In this document: positions 1 to 11,874 of the stretch, piece after piece
Position numbering within the stretch: position 1 is the stretch's first letter
Layout of the letters: every line of letters begins with the position of its first letter
Origin: Prunus persica
Lineage: Eukaryota; Streptophyta; Magnoliopsida; Rosales; Rosaceae
Length of the DNA stretch: 64,000 nucleotides
NCBI RefSeq assembly: GCF_000346465.2
Contig: NC_034010.1
Location: 28,932,787 to 28,996,786 of the forward strand
Reading direction: 5' to 3'
Made by a program: the position numbers and the translations under genes
The notes under the pieces: generated by a model
Told to the model about the DNA's origin: nothing
The model's database searches: none
What the model saw: the letters and a program-made list of their open reading frames with translations, nothing else

Positions 1-349
1 ATCTTATCTCTCTTTTTATGCATTTGTTGTATTATTCTAATCTTTTAAGCTGATCTCAGTAATATATTATATAATATTCAATATAATACTCTTTATATTA
101 TGCTGTAGGCAAAAATAAAACTACATTTTCCTATTACTTCTCTCGTTTGGTTGCCAAGAAAATGGAGGAAGGGAATAGAAAATTAGCTGAAAGTCGATTG
201 CCAAGAGTATTTTTGTGATTTTTTCTTTTGTACTTAAAAAAATCACCAAAACAGCTAAATCTTTGTAACATGTCTTTTAATAATACCAACTGCTAATTAT
301 TGCTGCCTCATTAGCTGAAAGTTGGTTTTTGGTTTATTTATTTATTCAG
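1..349. other. Left edge, intronic or upstream sequence of the CBE1-like gene
   Basis: AT-rich sequence without a coding exon that I can join to the next one. An ATG at 164 opens a short frame (MEEGNRKLAESRLPR) that ends within 60 bases. Its only nearby GT does not give the phase needed by the exon at 350, so I did not use it. The true first exon probably lies to the left of the window. Confidence 0.4.
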
Positions 350-3096
350 ACATTCAAGGATTGCATATACAAGGGATTTTATGTTCTCTTTAGAACATTT
401 GGATGCAGGCAAGCGATTACCGGGTGGGATCAAACCGTCAATTTTAAGGTAAAACACTTGATGCCTGGTAGTTTACAGATTGAGGACGTACGCAAGGAGT
501 TTTGGAAAGTTTCTGCTTTTAACTGTAGCTATGTGGTCTTACGTTTCAATTTGATGATTGTTCTGGAACAGTGAACTTGAGTCCCATGTTTCTTCACAAT
601 CTTGTCGTGCATCAGGTGTGTGCATTTATGTTTTTCCTAACACTGTTCTTAACTTTTCCGAGATTTCGTGCTCTATTTTCTGTGTCTTTTGAGAATACTT
701 TTACATTTTGATTCTGTCTATATTTTCATGGATATAACTAAACAGATTGTGAAAGATGGCATGGCACCTTACCTAGATGTTTGTTGCAAAACTCATTATC
801 TGTTGGACTTCTGGGAAATGATGCGGTACTGGGAGCATATGGACTGATTTCTGGGGCTTCTGCTCCGAAGTTTCAAGACAACAGTCCTCCCCTACTCCAT
901 AGGAGCAAAGAACCATTTAGGCCTCGATTCCTCTCTAAGGTCTGGTTGATACTTTCTAATTCCACTTCACAGTACACATATGATGTCTGTAATTAAGTAA
1001 TGCTCATTAGCCTTTTTGGTCCTACAATTATGGGCGTGGATTTAGAAGCTGTAGCCAAGGAAATACACTTAAAAGTTCCAATTTATATTCTTTCAGGCAG
1101 AGAATCATTCAGGGAAGAGCCCCTGGGATTTGTGTAAAGATGAGACATTTGGTTCTTCTGAGTGTCTGAGTGAGAAGGAAGAGGAGGAGAAAGCAAGAAG
1201 AGGTATATATGATCCCCTTCCTTGTGCTATTGCATTTAGAAATACAGAACTTTATGTAGTGCTTTCTTGCCTATTTGGTTTACTACTTAAGATTGATGGC
1301 TGAAGAAGTCTGCTCCTAATGCAAATGTGAATTACTGTCTCCATCAGATTTGTTTGAGGTGATTACGGAAGGACATGAAACAGCTATCCAAGAGAAGCAA
1401 AAGAAAAATCCAAATGAGCATGAGGAAAATTCCAAATTTGTCATGTTTCTGGAGGATTCTGCATATAGTCAGAGAAACAAATGTGAAGAACATGTAATAT
1501 CCCCTGTTTCAGTTGAGAATATTAAAACAAAATCTTTAACCAATTCCCTCATACCAGAGGTAATGGGTCCCCTCTTTAACCAAATTATTTGTCTAAATGT
1601 GCCATCAATTTTCTTTTCCTTTTCCCTTTTTTTAAGGGATTGAAAGGCCTACTACCTAATGTCCAATTCTGTCTCACACCCTTTTTCTTGTCATGCCCAC
1701 AGTGGTCTGATCCTACTGCAAACTACACCAAGAGCCCTGAAATTTGCTGTTCTAAATTTGCTCATCACTTTCCTGCTACAGGTAGGGTAGCAAATGCGGG
1801 TTGTTCTGTAGTAGCTTAATATTTTGTGCTTTCAACTGGAACCTTATGATCTCTGATTGAATTGTAACTTGCTAAATCTAGCGGTTAAAATATGGAGAGA
1901 AGAAGCTAACATTTTTCTCCTTTCTCCAGAGACAAAGCCTACCTGTGGCTTCTCTTCTTGCTGTGAAGGGTCTGAATCTATGGCTCATGGAGTGTCGAAG
2001 GACCTTACCCGAGAACCATCATATTGTACAGGTTCCAGAAAGAGATTGCAATCAACTGATGCATCTTCTTTCATTCAACAACCTATTGTATATAACTATG
2101 TCTTTCCTTCAACAACTAATGAATATGGACTCATTGGGTTCGATTGTGAAGCCAGCATGTCCTCTAGCTCTGTTGATCAAAGTAAGAGCAAGGAAAATCA
2201 GTTAGTCTCTGATGATTTCATAGCAACATTCAGATCAGGTGTTGAAATTGACCCAGGGTTGAAACTCAAACTTGACAGCTGCTTTGATGGAAAAGACAGT
2301 CTTCCCATTGAACTTCTGTTGCCTGATGAGGACAGCTTAATTACAGTGGATGACTTCAGATGTACGCCCGACAAGGAAGATAACACCATGCTTATGGTTG
2401 AAGGAATTCCAGTCAAAGCTGATAGGGTAAGCTCAATTTCACCAGTTGATACTTGTAGGAAGCTAGCGGGCTTGAATATTTTCAAAAATGAAAGATCTAC
2501 TCAACTGAGTTCAGAAGGTTCTGAACAAAATGCGTGCAAAAGTCCTGCACAGTTTCATCAAGCACAACCAAAACAGGGGAAGACATCTTTTCATCCACTA
2601 GATTCTCAACCAATTCAAGCTCATATGCGTTCACAAATGAAACCCATAACCTCGAACTACAATTGTCACAAGCCATCCCGCCATCCTTCGGCTACAAACC
2701 TAGTCCCTGCGAGTACTTTCCATCACTCTCATGCCAAACCATATCAGCAACTGCAGCAGCCGATGCTCATTCCAGGAATTCTTCCACACCAAATATTTGG
2801 GTCTCCAAGACGTGCAATGGCTCCTCTTCCCAGTAATCAATCTCGTTACATGCAGGAGTTGGGCCCTATTCAAGATTTTCCATTGAACTACCAGTCGTCA
2901 AATCATGGATGTTTTGGAATGCCAAATCCAGGTAAAATGTGGGAATCTCCGTTAATTTGGTAATAAGTGACAAATTTGATTTTAGCTTCAGTCTGTGATA
3001 ATACTTTAGGAATGTGATCATCGAGTAATAGTAAATGTTTCCATTGTTTGTGGTGTCTATTGCAATGCAGGGACAGGGTTTTACCCTTGTAGGTGA
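350..3096 (+). CDS. CBE1-like (plant 4E-T-like) eIF4E-binding protein homologue, 5' end missing
   Basis: Exons 350-448, 572-615, 746-939, 1097-1202, 1348-1559, 1703-1781, 1930-2931 and 3071-3096 join in phase to about 586 codons. The pattern matches plant CONSERVED BINDING OF EIF4E 1 (At4g01290 family): a YTRDF segment followed by a KRLPGGIKPSIL stretch, then GLLG...SGASAPKF, then DETFGSSEC with a charged helix. The C-terminal part has YMQELGPIQDFPL and ends TGFYPCR. Known role: binds the cap-binding protein eIF4E and affects mRNA regulation. The canonical Y-X4-L-Phi 4E site reads YTRDFMF here, so the key Leu is Met. The protein is shorter than Arabidopsis CBE1 and lacks the usual block near the C-terminus containing LIEMELRSNSKQIHPF. 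It may be a diverged paralogue. The start lies outside the window or in an exon I could not find. Confidence 0.75.
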
Positions 3097-3953
3097 AACT
3101 GAGCGCAATGCAATGCGGGGCAGGCTTTTACCTCTGGAAACAGTATGGCTAATGGAGCGTTTCTGGATGTCATCGTATGCATGGACGCAAATTAACATCA
3201 ACTAGACATGGAATTTACCAATCTGTAGATGTAGATAATTCAATTGTAGATACTTGTTCTTCACTTTTAGGAGGAATGTTCTAGGTCTTAAGTAGTTTGA
3301 CCAATAGTTTCTACTGGTATACGAGACTCTATACAAGGAAAGCAACGACAACAGAAAAAGGCAACAAAATAAAAGAAGAAGCTTGAGAAGCTTATGGAGC
3401 TTCATGTTGTGTTCTTTTTCTGTACGTTCTCCTCTGGCTGGTTTTGTTTGTTGATTCTTATGTCGTACTGGCTTCTAAACCTATGGAAAAACACGTGGTG
3501 ATCGCAACAGTATAGGAAAACCCAAAATTATCACATACAGAAAATAGGCACGCGAACACCGCACCGAAATCACATAACCCACTTGACCCAAAAAAAATTC
3601 ACATAACCCACAACTAGCGATTAAAAAACTTGAATACACAGGAACCCAGCGCTGTACAGAATAGCATTAACATAACTTTGAACACCTGTACACTCCCGCA
3701 AAATGCATACTTTTGTCTTGATATATACACCACACGGAGATGCCAAATGTACGGAAATGCTGTGAGACTTACAACCTAGTGTAGGAGTTAATACCCAGAT
3801 GCAACCGGACGCTCTATGCTAATGGGCCCTTTTTTCCCTGGAAATCCGTCTGCTGGATGTCAACACCAGTTGTGCACCGATTAGATTCGAAATGTAAGCA
3901 CTGCCAACCGGGGGGGTGGTGAGAAAAAAGCTTCTGACTTGATTAACTACTAC
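3097..3953. other. Convergent 3' flanks
   Basis: Region between the stop codons of the CBE1-like gene (+) and the RVE gene (-). It should hold both 3' UTRs. I see no further coding signal or repeat; there is a short G-run near 3910. Confidence 0.6.
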
Positions 3954-6630
3954 TTAAGCAACTTTCTTGTGTTGATCGTCACAAAGGCTTTTAGTTGCAT
4001 CACCATGACTCGCAGTATCTGCGTCTATTTTGTAGGATGAAAGCAGCTTTCTCTGCATCCAATTAAAAAATTCAGCAACATACTCGGTATTAAGAGAATT
4101 AAACAAAGTAGCTTTTTATATATCTTTCTTCCTCCCGTTGTGCAAGCAAAGCTAGAATAAAATCAAAGCTCAGTGAAATGGAAACTTACATGATCCTCAA
4201 AATCAGGACTGCTCAAATTGATGGACAGATTTCTCATCAACAGTAACACCTGGAGAAGAGCCAAAAAATAGAATAACATCACAACTAAGCCATTTTCAAG
4301 TCTAAGTAGATTCACGCAACTATTCCAACTAGAAAATTTGTTGAGTTGTAAACATTTATTGAGGCAGTTATAATGCACAAAATTAAGCAGTGACTTCCTC
4401 ACCGACCATTGGAAGGTTAGATAACAAACAAATCATATACACTACAGTCAAAACCTAAACATATAATACATGAGATTAGAAAGGAGAAAAGAAATACCGT
4501 GTCAACATCTATAGGATCCATCTTCTTCAATTTCTGCAGATGACCTGTAACATTAGGGTCAAAGACACTGCCGATGAAGCTGTATACTTGAGAAAAGTCA
4601 GGAAGAACTGCATAAAACAAAGGAAACATATAGGTATTACATTCACAGGAAACACCATTTCTAGCTATAAATTTGTAATCTCTGAGGCCACAAACAATGG
4701 AGGAGTAACGGAAGGAGACAACACAGGTAGACATATAAATCCAAAAGGTACAAGTGTATCGCGCTTATATCAGTCCAGATTTTTTTAATGGGTCCAGCTC
4801 TGATATACCATGTGATGCAAAGACTTATCTAAAGAAAAAATAATTAAATAATTTGTAAAAGTACTCATGTGTGACACATAGCCCTATCACTGATTCATAT
4901 GGAAACCAAGATCAAGATGGCAGCGAAATAGGTGAACGTTTTAGCTGTTCATGATAGAAGAAATGCAAGACACATACATATAGCTGTGATTATATCATAA
5001 AAGTTTGATACATTGAGCACCCAAATACATGTTGAAACATAAAACTCATGTCCATATACAAGAATGAAATTCCATGTTTTTGTACAAATTTTACCACTTC
5101 AAGGTGTAAAAAAGTTCAAATCCAATATTAAACTATTATAACCATTTAGGTCAAAATACTTCTCCGGGAGGGGAAAACTGCAAATAGGAAGATTGTCACC
5201 TCACCTCTCAATGCATGGCTAGGAATCACTAGATCAGCTGTTCCACCAACTGGTTGAGCTTTTGGAGTGCTTTCTGTGCTACTGCAACTGTTATTCGGCG
5301 CAGTTGGCCCTAAAAAACATACCGCACAGAAAGCAAATGCAACTAAATCAAGTTTGCAAACAATAACATTAATGTACAATGAGATTAGGTCATTGTTATG
5401 GAGATTTAATTTATTTAGTAGTCACACCTTTGGACTCATGTGATAGGTTGGCTGTTTGCATGGAACCATCAGTCCAGGAAGGGACTACAGTGCCAGGAAC
5501 GGGACTCATAAGCATTGACGCTGAATCTGGCCTTTGAATAAACCCAGATTCATGTAAAGCAGATGAAGACTGACATGACCCAGACACTTGTGGAAGCGCC
5601 AGAGCTGGCAAGCAAGGCACATATGAGTGTGGCTGTAAAACATTGTACTGTGAAAAATAGGATACATGAAATTGAACTATCCTCACCATTTTTAGAAGCT
5701 TTTTGAGGATATGGGTGAGCAGCTTTCCTTTTTGGCCTAGGGGGAGGTAGATGTTCGCTTGTCCCATTCTTTTGAACCTTCAGAAAATACTTCTGTGCAT
5801 GACTACGTATCTGTAAAAACAATCCTTCTTATGGGTAATGGTGTTCATTATTGTCTGATATATAAACTTGCAGATAAAAGATTAATTGGTGATAGTCACT
5901 AAAGCATATCTTTCCTTGGAATTGGAAACTATATAATGAACTAACTAATTGCAGATATTAAGTAGACCAAACAAGAACTGTCCTTTGAAAGCTAACCTGT
6001 ATAACTGTCTTCGACCCAATGAATGCTTCAATCTTTTTCCAATCACGGTCAAAGCTGAATGCAACAGTGGGCACATAAACAAAATTAGGGAATAACACAA
6101 AAATGTATGAAAAATAGCCTAAACTAAAATAAAAACAGATAACAAACAATAACACAAATTGGTGATGAGAAAATGAATTACCACTAAAATCCTACTCTTT
6201 TTCCAAATTTCTGAAACTTCCCTTTTTCTTTCTTTCCTAAAGTTTCTCACCAACCAACCAAACCCTTAAATATTTCAAAACACAAACAGAAACTATATCG
6301 CCTCTTTTCCCACATTTCAAATCCCAAACTAAAACAGTAGCGCCCTATATTTATACACACTAACATACAGAAGTGAAGAATTAAGAGAAATGAAATTTAC
6401 AGCTGGAGGGCTTCGAGGAACTTGTCGTGCTCGGGTTCGCTCCAGCTCTCTCTGGACTTGGTGATAGTGTAGGGCTTCCGAATCTTCTTACTCAGATCCT
6501 CCGAAGAAGACGTCGTTGACGTCGTCGTCGCTGAGGTAGTGACTGAGGCGAATGGCCCGAGCCCGGGTAACGCCATTCCGCTCGGATCCAAGTACAAGCC
6601 CTCTGGTGGATTCGGGTTTTTGGATACCAT
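3954..6630 (-). CDS. RVE6: REVEILLE-type single-MYB transcription factor (RVE4/6/8 clade)
   Basis: Eight exons: 6630-6401, 6054-5997, 5810-5687, 5604-5428, 5309-5205, 4607-4498, 4249-4190, 4052-3954. They give 320 residues. The N-terminus [20 protein letters not shown] leads into [13 protein letters not shown] and a MYB-like domain with the SHAQKYF signature ([16 protein letters not shown]), then a proline/basic stretch ([14 protein letters not shown]). The C-terminal block [16 protein letters not shown]...[19 protein letters not shown] is the LCL domain specific to the RVE8 clade. Known role: nuclear clock proteins that activate evening-phased genes through the evening element with LNK coactivators. 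I chose the ATG at 6630 because it is the first in-frame ATG and matches the family start. The name RVE6 rests partly on gene order; RVE4 or RVE8 cannot be excluded. Confidence 0.93.
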
Positions 6631-6776
6631 AAATTCCGAAATAGTCGGGTTCGGGCTTTTGCAAGAGCGATAAGCTGCGACTCTTCTACAGGCGGCGGAA
6701 CTTTTATATAGGACCTGGGGATTGTTGGATGCGGCGGAGATTTTGGTGGGTGGGAAGAAGGCCAATAGCAACTCGT

Positions 6777-6782
6777 CACGTG
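6777..6782. promoter_or_regulatory. G-box (CACGTG) upstream of the RVE gene
   Basis: A perfect CACGTG palindrome lies 147 bp upstream of the RVE start codon, in the leader or proximal promoter. G-boxes bind bZIP and bHLH (PIF-type) factors and are common in clock-gene promoters. Its function here is inferred from position alone. Confidence 0.4.
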
Positions 6783-7248
6783 TACGCTATAAAGGGCATA
6801 AGAGTATGTTTGTTAAGCGTCGGATGGACGGAGAGTCGTTGGATTCGTTTTTTTCTTTTTTTGGTAATAATTTTGAATTTTCGGCTCTTGGTTCTGCTTA
6901 ATTCGGAGTTGGGCTTGATTAGATTGTAACTTCCCTGTCATCGCAAGCTAAGCTTCTTTTTTTTTTAAACCTAAAGGGAAAGCATGTTAATACAAAGGGT
7001 CAGCCTAGAGCAACAAAGAAGGTTAAAATTGGTTTTGTTACATTTTATCTTTCTAGACTTCAATGCAAATGGATTAGAGTCAAGTCAAGCATTAAGAAAA
7101 TGATTATGACTGTTCCAAGTAGGACAATATGATTAGAGTGAGCACACTAATACATGACCCCAACGTCTAAAGTTGAGTGATCCAATTAAGGAATATAACT
7201 AAGTGATCATTAAAGAAGACCAGGTGGCTATGTTTAGCATAAATTATC

Positions 7249-7411
7249 ATAATTTGGTTGAGTTTGAATTTATGACGAGAACTGATGAAATGAAAAAGCA
7301 AATAAGCAAAATAACACCTTTAATTAACAAAAAAACGACATCACAAGATAATTTGGTTGGATTTAAATTGATCACAAGAACTGATGAAATGAAAAGACGA
7401 ATTAGCAAAAT
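7249..7411. repeat. Two imperfect tandem repeat units, period 99 bp
   Basis: Units starting at 7249 and 7348 both begin ATAATTTGGTTG and share a core reading AGAACTGATGAAATGAAAA. The period is a multiple of three. The units lie in one open frame (7203-7415, no start ATG at its head; first ATG at 7230), so translation would repeat NLV-F----TRTDEMK--ISKI. No known protein family is recognised. Confidence 0.55.
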
Positions 7412-9110
7412 TTAATGTAAGATGGATAGAAGAAACTAAAAGCAACAAAATAAATCCCAATTTTCAAGTGACGAATTAAAGAGGCTGGAATTTTGTTCTC
7501 ATCCATCCACCATCCACCATCCAATAGAGTTGTGTAATCTTGGTAATGGTGGAGTTTTGTGGACCAGTAACTAGTACTAGTATACATCATCTCTCAATTT
7601 GGATTTTGACCGACCAACCAACGGTGGAGCTGGATGGGGAGAGTCGGTTGTGACTCGTGAGAGAGAGAGGGGTGAAGTGAAGAGGACAAGAGAAGAGGAT
7701 TAAAGTGTGGGCCGTGATCGTGGAGAGAGATTTGATTTGATTTGATTTGATTTAAGTTTTTTTCTAAGGGCCCAAGTGCATGGTATTGGAACGGAAAAAT
7801 CTATGGTCCAATTCTCTTCAAAGTGATGATAGTTAAAGAACAAGGGAAGGAGCACCCTGAGCCTGAGAAGATTGGGCCCTACCAGATGCTACATTTTACA
7901 TGATATCTCTTTACTTTTTTGTCTTTATTAAATCAAGTATTGCTTAATTATCTATTAATTCAACACAAATTTGTCTCGTAACAGATTCCTGTGGGCCAAA
8001 CAGTAAGAATTATTTAAAGAAAACAGCGAAGCCCACACCCTAAAAATAAAAATCAGCCCAACCCTATTTATATGTATTGATATTCTTTATTATCTAATAT
8101 TGAACGAAAAAAATATTAAAAGAGATTTTAAATTTGAATCTCGGTGCTTAAGTTTTGCCTCGAAGTGTTAATTAGTTGTGTCAAAATTTAACTAGAAGGA
8201 AAATAACATTATAATCTGATGGCAGTTTCATGCATGTTACTGGCTTTGGTAAATGCACTCACAGTATCAAGAGAATCTATATTCTAAAAAGAAAAAATAT
8301 AGAGGATAAACTAGTTTGCTTGCATAAGTGGAATCACAGCAAAGGATATGGGCTATTAGCAGACACTATACTTTGAACCCATGTGACATTACCATTAAAT
8401 TAATTAATTAATATTTTATATTATGATTTAAAACTATAATATATATACATATGTGACAAGTGTAGGGTGTCCAGCCAAATTAGAAGGAAAAATGATAATA
8501 AAATAATAGACCATTCACACATCGGTACCATAGTAGGATGCGAACAGTGTGAGTGTAGTCTTCACAAGTCATTTTCTACAATTTCTCATTTGACACAGGA
8601 TCTAATTATATAAACGCGTGGAAATCGTAGGCCTCTCCTAATAAAGAGAGGTGGGGACTCTGCAGGGCTGGTTGGCTGGCTGCGGGGTGACTTGAGGAGG
8701 AGGACGACCCCCCACCACCGCCAGAGTCGTGTACCTACCAAAATGTTCATGTAACTGCAAGACTTAGAATATTGGTTGCTTTCCTGGAAGGCAGAAAAAA
8801 AAAAAATCTTTATGATTGATTTGAAAAAAGGCTTCTGGAAAATTCATTGAAATTTCGAAAAAGTAGATAGGTAGAGAGAAGCTACTTATACGGTGTCGTT
8901 TGGCCGTGGGAAATCATTGAAAACAACGTTTGCGTACTCTTCCATTATTGCTAGAGAGGAAGAAAAAAAATTTAGTTTTCCTCTTGCAGCCAAAATTGCA
9001 CATGATTTTATTGACCGTAGACTTCTTGACTAGACTCGGGTTGACTCAGTTCCTTCCTTTCCTTCCTTGTGCTGGTGTCATTTCTTTTCCCTTCCCCTCC
9101 CTTCCATTCC

Positions 9111-9120
9111 TATATAAAAT
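9111..9120 (+). promoter_or_regulatory. Probable TATA box of the HIPP gene
   Basis: TATATAAAAT lies about 200 bp before the ATG at 9315, leaving room for a leader that contains the CT repeat. Assigned by sequence and position only. Confidence 0.45.
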
Positions 9121-9189
9121 TAGTGACCCAAGGTTCCCTTCACTTCACCAAGACGCTCATTCAAAACGTCTCTCTTCCTCTTAATTACT

Positions 9190-9194
<5 letters not shown>

Positions 9195-9235
<41 letters not shown>
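9195..9235 (+). repeat. (CT)n microsatellite in the HIPP leader
   Basis: An uninterrupted CT dinucleotide run of about 41 bp in the likely 5' UTR. CT/GA tracts are common near plant transcription starts and are often length-polymorphic. Confidence 0.9.
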
Positions 9236-9239
<4 letters not shown>

Positions 9240-9314
9240 TTTCTGGGCTTCTGCTCAAATTTGAATCTCTCTCTCAACTAAACTCCTTGTTCAGATCCCT
9301 CAAACTCCATAGAA

Positions 9315-10114
9315 ATGAAGGTTAGCATTTTTACTTTGCTCCAAGCTCTTTTCTTTTTTCAGACAACTTTACAAGGATGGGATCCTTTCTGTCATCAGTT
9401 GATTCATTTTTATACATAAATAAAGATAGTATCTTTTGGTAAACCAAAATTTGTTTTCTTTCTTTGAAACTAAATTGTCACTGGGTTTTGAATTCTGATT
9501 ACTTTTCTTTCAAGTTCTAAGTTCAAAGATTGATGGGTTTGATGTTAATTTGCTTATATCTCACAAATTTTTTCTGATTATAATTTTTTGGAATCTAATA
9601 GTATTTATCTTGTTTCATAACAGAAAGTAGTGTTGAAATTGGAATTGTACGACGAGAAGGTTAAGAAGAAAGCCATGAGGGCAGTCTCAGGGCTTGAAGG
9701 TAGGCAGGCATCTTCAATTGGTTTAATTTCTTCTCCAGCATATTACTCTGTTTTTCTTTTATAGTGGTGAATTAATCTTGTGAATGGCAAATTGTTTCAG
9801 GGCTTGATTCAATTTCCATGGATATGAAGGACAAGAAACTGACGGTGACAGGGGACATAGATCCAGTAAATTTGGTGAGCAAACTGAGGAAGCTTTGCCA
9901 CACAGATATAGTGTCAGTGGGACCAGCAAAAGAGGAGAAGAAGAAGGAGGAGCCCAAGAAAGACGATCCAAAGAAGGGAGATGAGAAGAAGAAAGATCCG
10001 AAGGACGAAATGGCTGAGCTTATAAAGGCCTACCAGGCTCATTATCCTCCCATGCCTGCATACTATTACGTAAGAAGCCAAGAAGAGGATCCCAATTCTT
10101 GTATCATTTCCTGA
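9315..10114 (+). CDS. Heavy-metal-associated isoprenylated plant protein (HIPP) lacking the CxxC metal site
   Basis: Exons 9315-9320 (ATG AAG only), 9624-9699 and 9801-10114 give 131 residues. Residues 1-67 form an HMA fold: [19 protein letters not shown], then [19 protein letters not shown] and VSKLRKL. The usual M-x-C-x-x-C loop is replaced by [11 protein letters not shown], which has no cysteine, so classical soft-metal binding is unlikely. A lysine-rich linker follows, and the protein ends in the CaaX box CIIS, a predicted farnesylation and membrane-anchoring site. Known role of the family: metal homeostasis, stress and protein interactions at membranes or in the nucleus. The six-base first coding exon is typical of this clade. 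Arabidopsis At5g52740-52770 are the likely positional counterparts (from memory). Confidence 0.9.
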
Positions 10115-11874
10115 TTTTGATAATTGTTTTAAGAATTGGGAAGATGGTGTCCAAGAAGAAGAGAAGTCGTATATGTACAGTTGAGTGTTATTTATTTTGT
10201 TGGCGTGGAGTTGGTTTGCAATAATCTAGACGAAAGTAAACTTTTCTTAGAGGTCTAACCAAAAAACAATAGAATATCTTGGAGGCCTCTTTGATGTACG
10301 ACTCTGTTTTTGTTCTTACATTTTGATGGTGGGATAATTAATGGATGAATTAGCTATGTGCTACTAGCTTCAGAATAAAATTTTATCATTGATTTTTAAA
10401 CTCTTGGAAATCTTGAGCTTAATATTTTTGTGATTCGGTGAAGAAGAATTCGTTCAGAGTTTCCTTTCACTTCGTATTGCATGCAAGAGGGAGAATTGCA
10501 AAAAGTATCAGCCTTTGAAACACATAAATAAATTTTAGGCTGAGGAGAGGTTTTGCAGTATGTCATGAGGTAGAGCGTATGTACTAGATTTCAAGTGTCT
10601 AATACATATACATCGTATTCCACCAGAAGAATTTTAAAATTTCCTCTTTGCTAATTCATTAATACTCTAATAATATTTAAAAAAAACGAATGATGTGATA
10701 ACGAGTGAATGTGATAATAAATGGCAGAAAGGAGGATTGGTAAGGGAAGAAATGCAAACCGACCGATGTCTATTTCAACTGTATATTTTAAAATTAAATA
10801 TTTAAGACTCTTGGGTTATTATATAGTTTCCATGACTCACATACAAATATACAATAAAATTGCTGTGAATTTGTTCAAAGAAAACGACAAAAAGGTGTAG
10901 CTTTTGATTTTGAGCTTTAAGTAATAAGGCCGATCCGCTAATCAATTGATTAATTAATACGAAATGTCTCATTTGGCAACGGGATCATTAACATTCTCCA
11001 CCAAGTAGACTTCCTGTTAATAAACTGATAATGCCACTTAATTATTATATCAAAGGATTTCTACCACATCAATATAAGAATGAAAACGTGGTCGTCTTGG
11101 TGCGTCAATGCTTCCATCATGTAATTGCACTATGTTTTTATTTAGCTATGATCAAAGACGGCACTAATTTACCATTTTATTTTGTGTGGTACAATAATCT
11201 TACTTTATTTTCTAGATTAACTTGACGTGTAATCAATTTGCTTAGAGCCTTAGCATCACGTAAAAAGAAAATTAAAAAACAAATGTATATAATTAGAGTT
11301 AGAGCAGATCAACTGTGGTTATGTTAATTTTAAAATAATAACTATACAACCATTTATAATTTTGTAACCCGCCGCTAACGATATGATCAATCAAGATGTA
11401 GATTTTACATCAATCCATACGACATGTAAGACCTCAGATCTAAAACACCTTATTTATTTAGTATTACAACTTGGAGTGACATCAAGCTATTAATTATAGT
11501 AATTAAATCTAGCTGAGAACTTTATGGGATTTATACCTTTAACCCAATGCTTTAATCTTTTTCATGAAATACTGTGCAGGTCAACCACAACCTCAATATA
11601 TATGAAGCAATTCATGATATTCAATTAATCATGATCGAGCCACAACGCATATGTAGGTTAGGTTAATTAAAAGTAGTGTGTCTGTCTTTTTGTATCTGGG
11701 TTCGATTCTCTTCATTGTATATTGGAATAATTAGAATACTACAATAAATAGAACCGTAAAAAGGGTAAAAATTATGTGTAATTCATCACAATGCCACATA
11801 TATAAAGAGGGAAAGAAAGCTAACTAACGGTGCTTGAAACTGTGGTAAAATTGTAACTTTACATAGTCCAAAAT
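10115..11874. other. Intergenic region
   Basis: 3' flanks of HIPP (+) and PAM68-like (-). AT-rich with frequent stops in all frames. The open frame at 11031-11225 has no family resemblance. I see no gene or repeat. Confidence 0.6.

Larger units (their letters stand above)
6631..9314. other. Intergenic region between divergent RVE and HIPP genes
   Basis: Holds both promoters. I see the G-box at 6777, a pair of 99-bp-spaced repeats at 7249-7411, a short GATTT tandem run near 7733-7753, and AT-rich DNA from 7900 to 8600. No convincing gene. Confidence 0.6.

Noticed and set aside
164..217. Short frame MEEGNRKLAESRLPR as first exon of the CBE1-like gene
   Set aside because: The only GT in range gives the wrong phase for the exon starting at 350.
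6631..6771. 47-codon N-terminal extension of the RVE protein
   Set aside because: The frame is open but begins with TTG; the first ATG is at 6630 and matches the family start.
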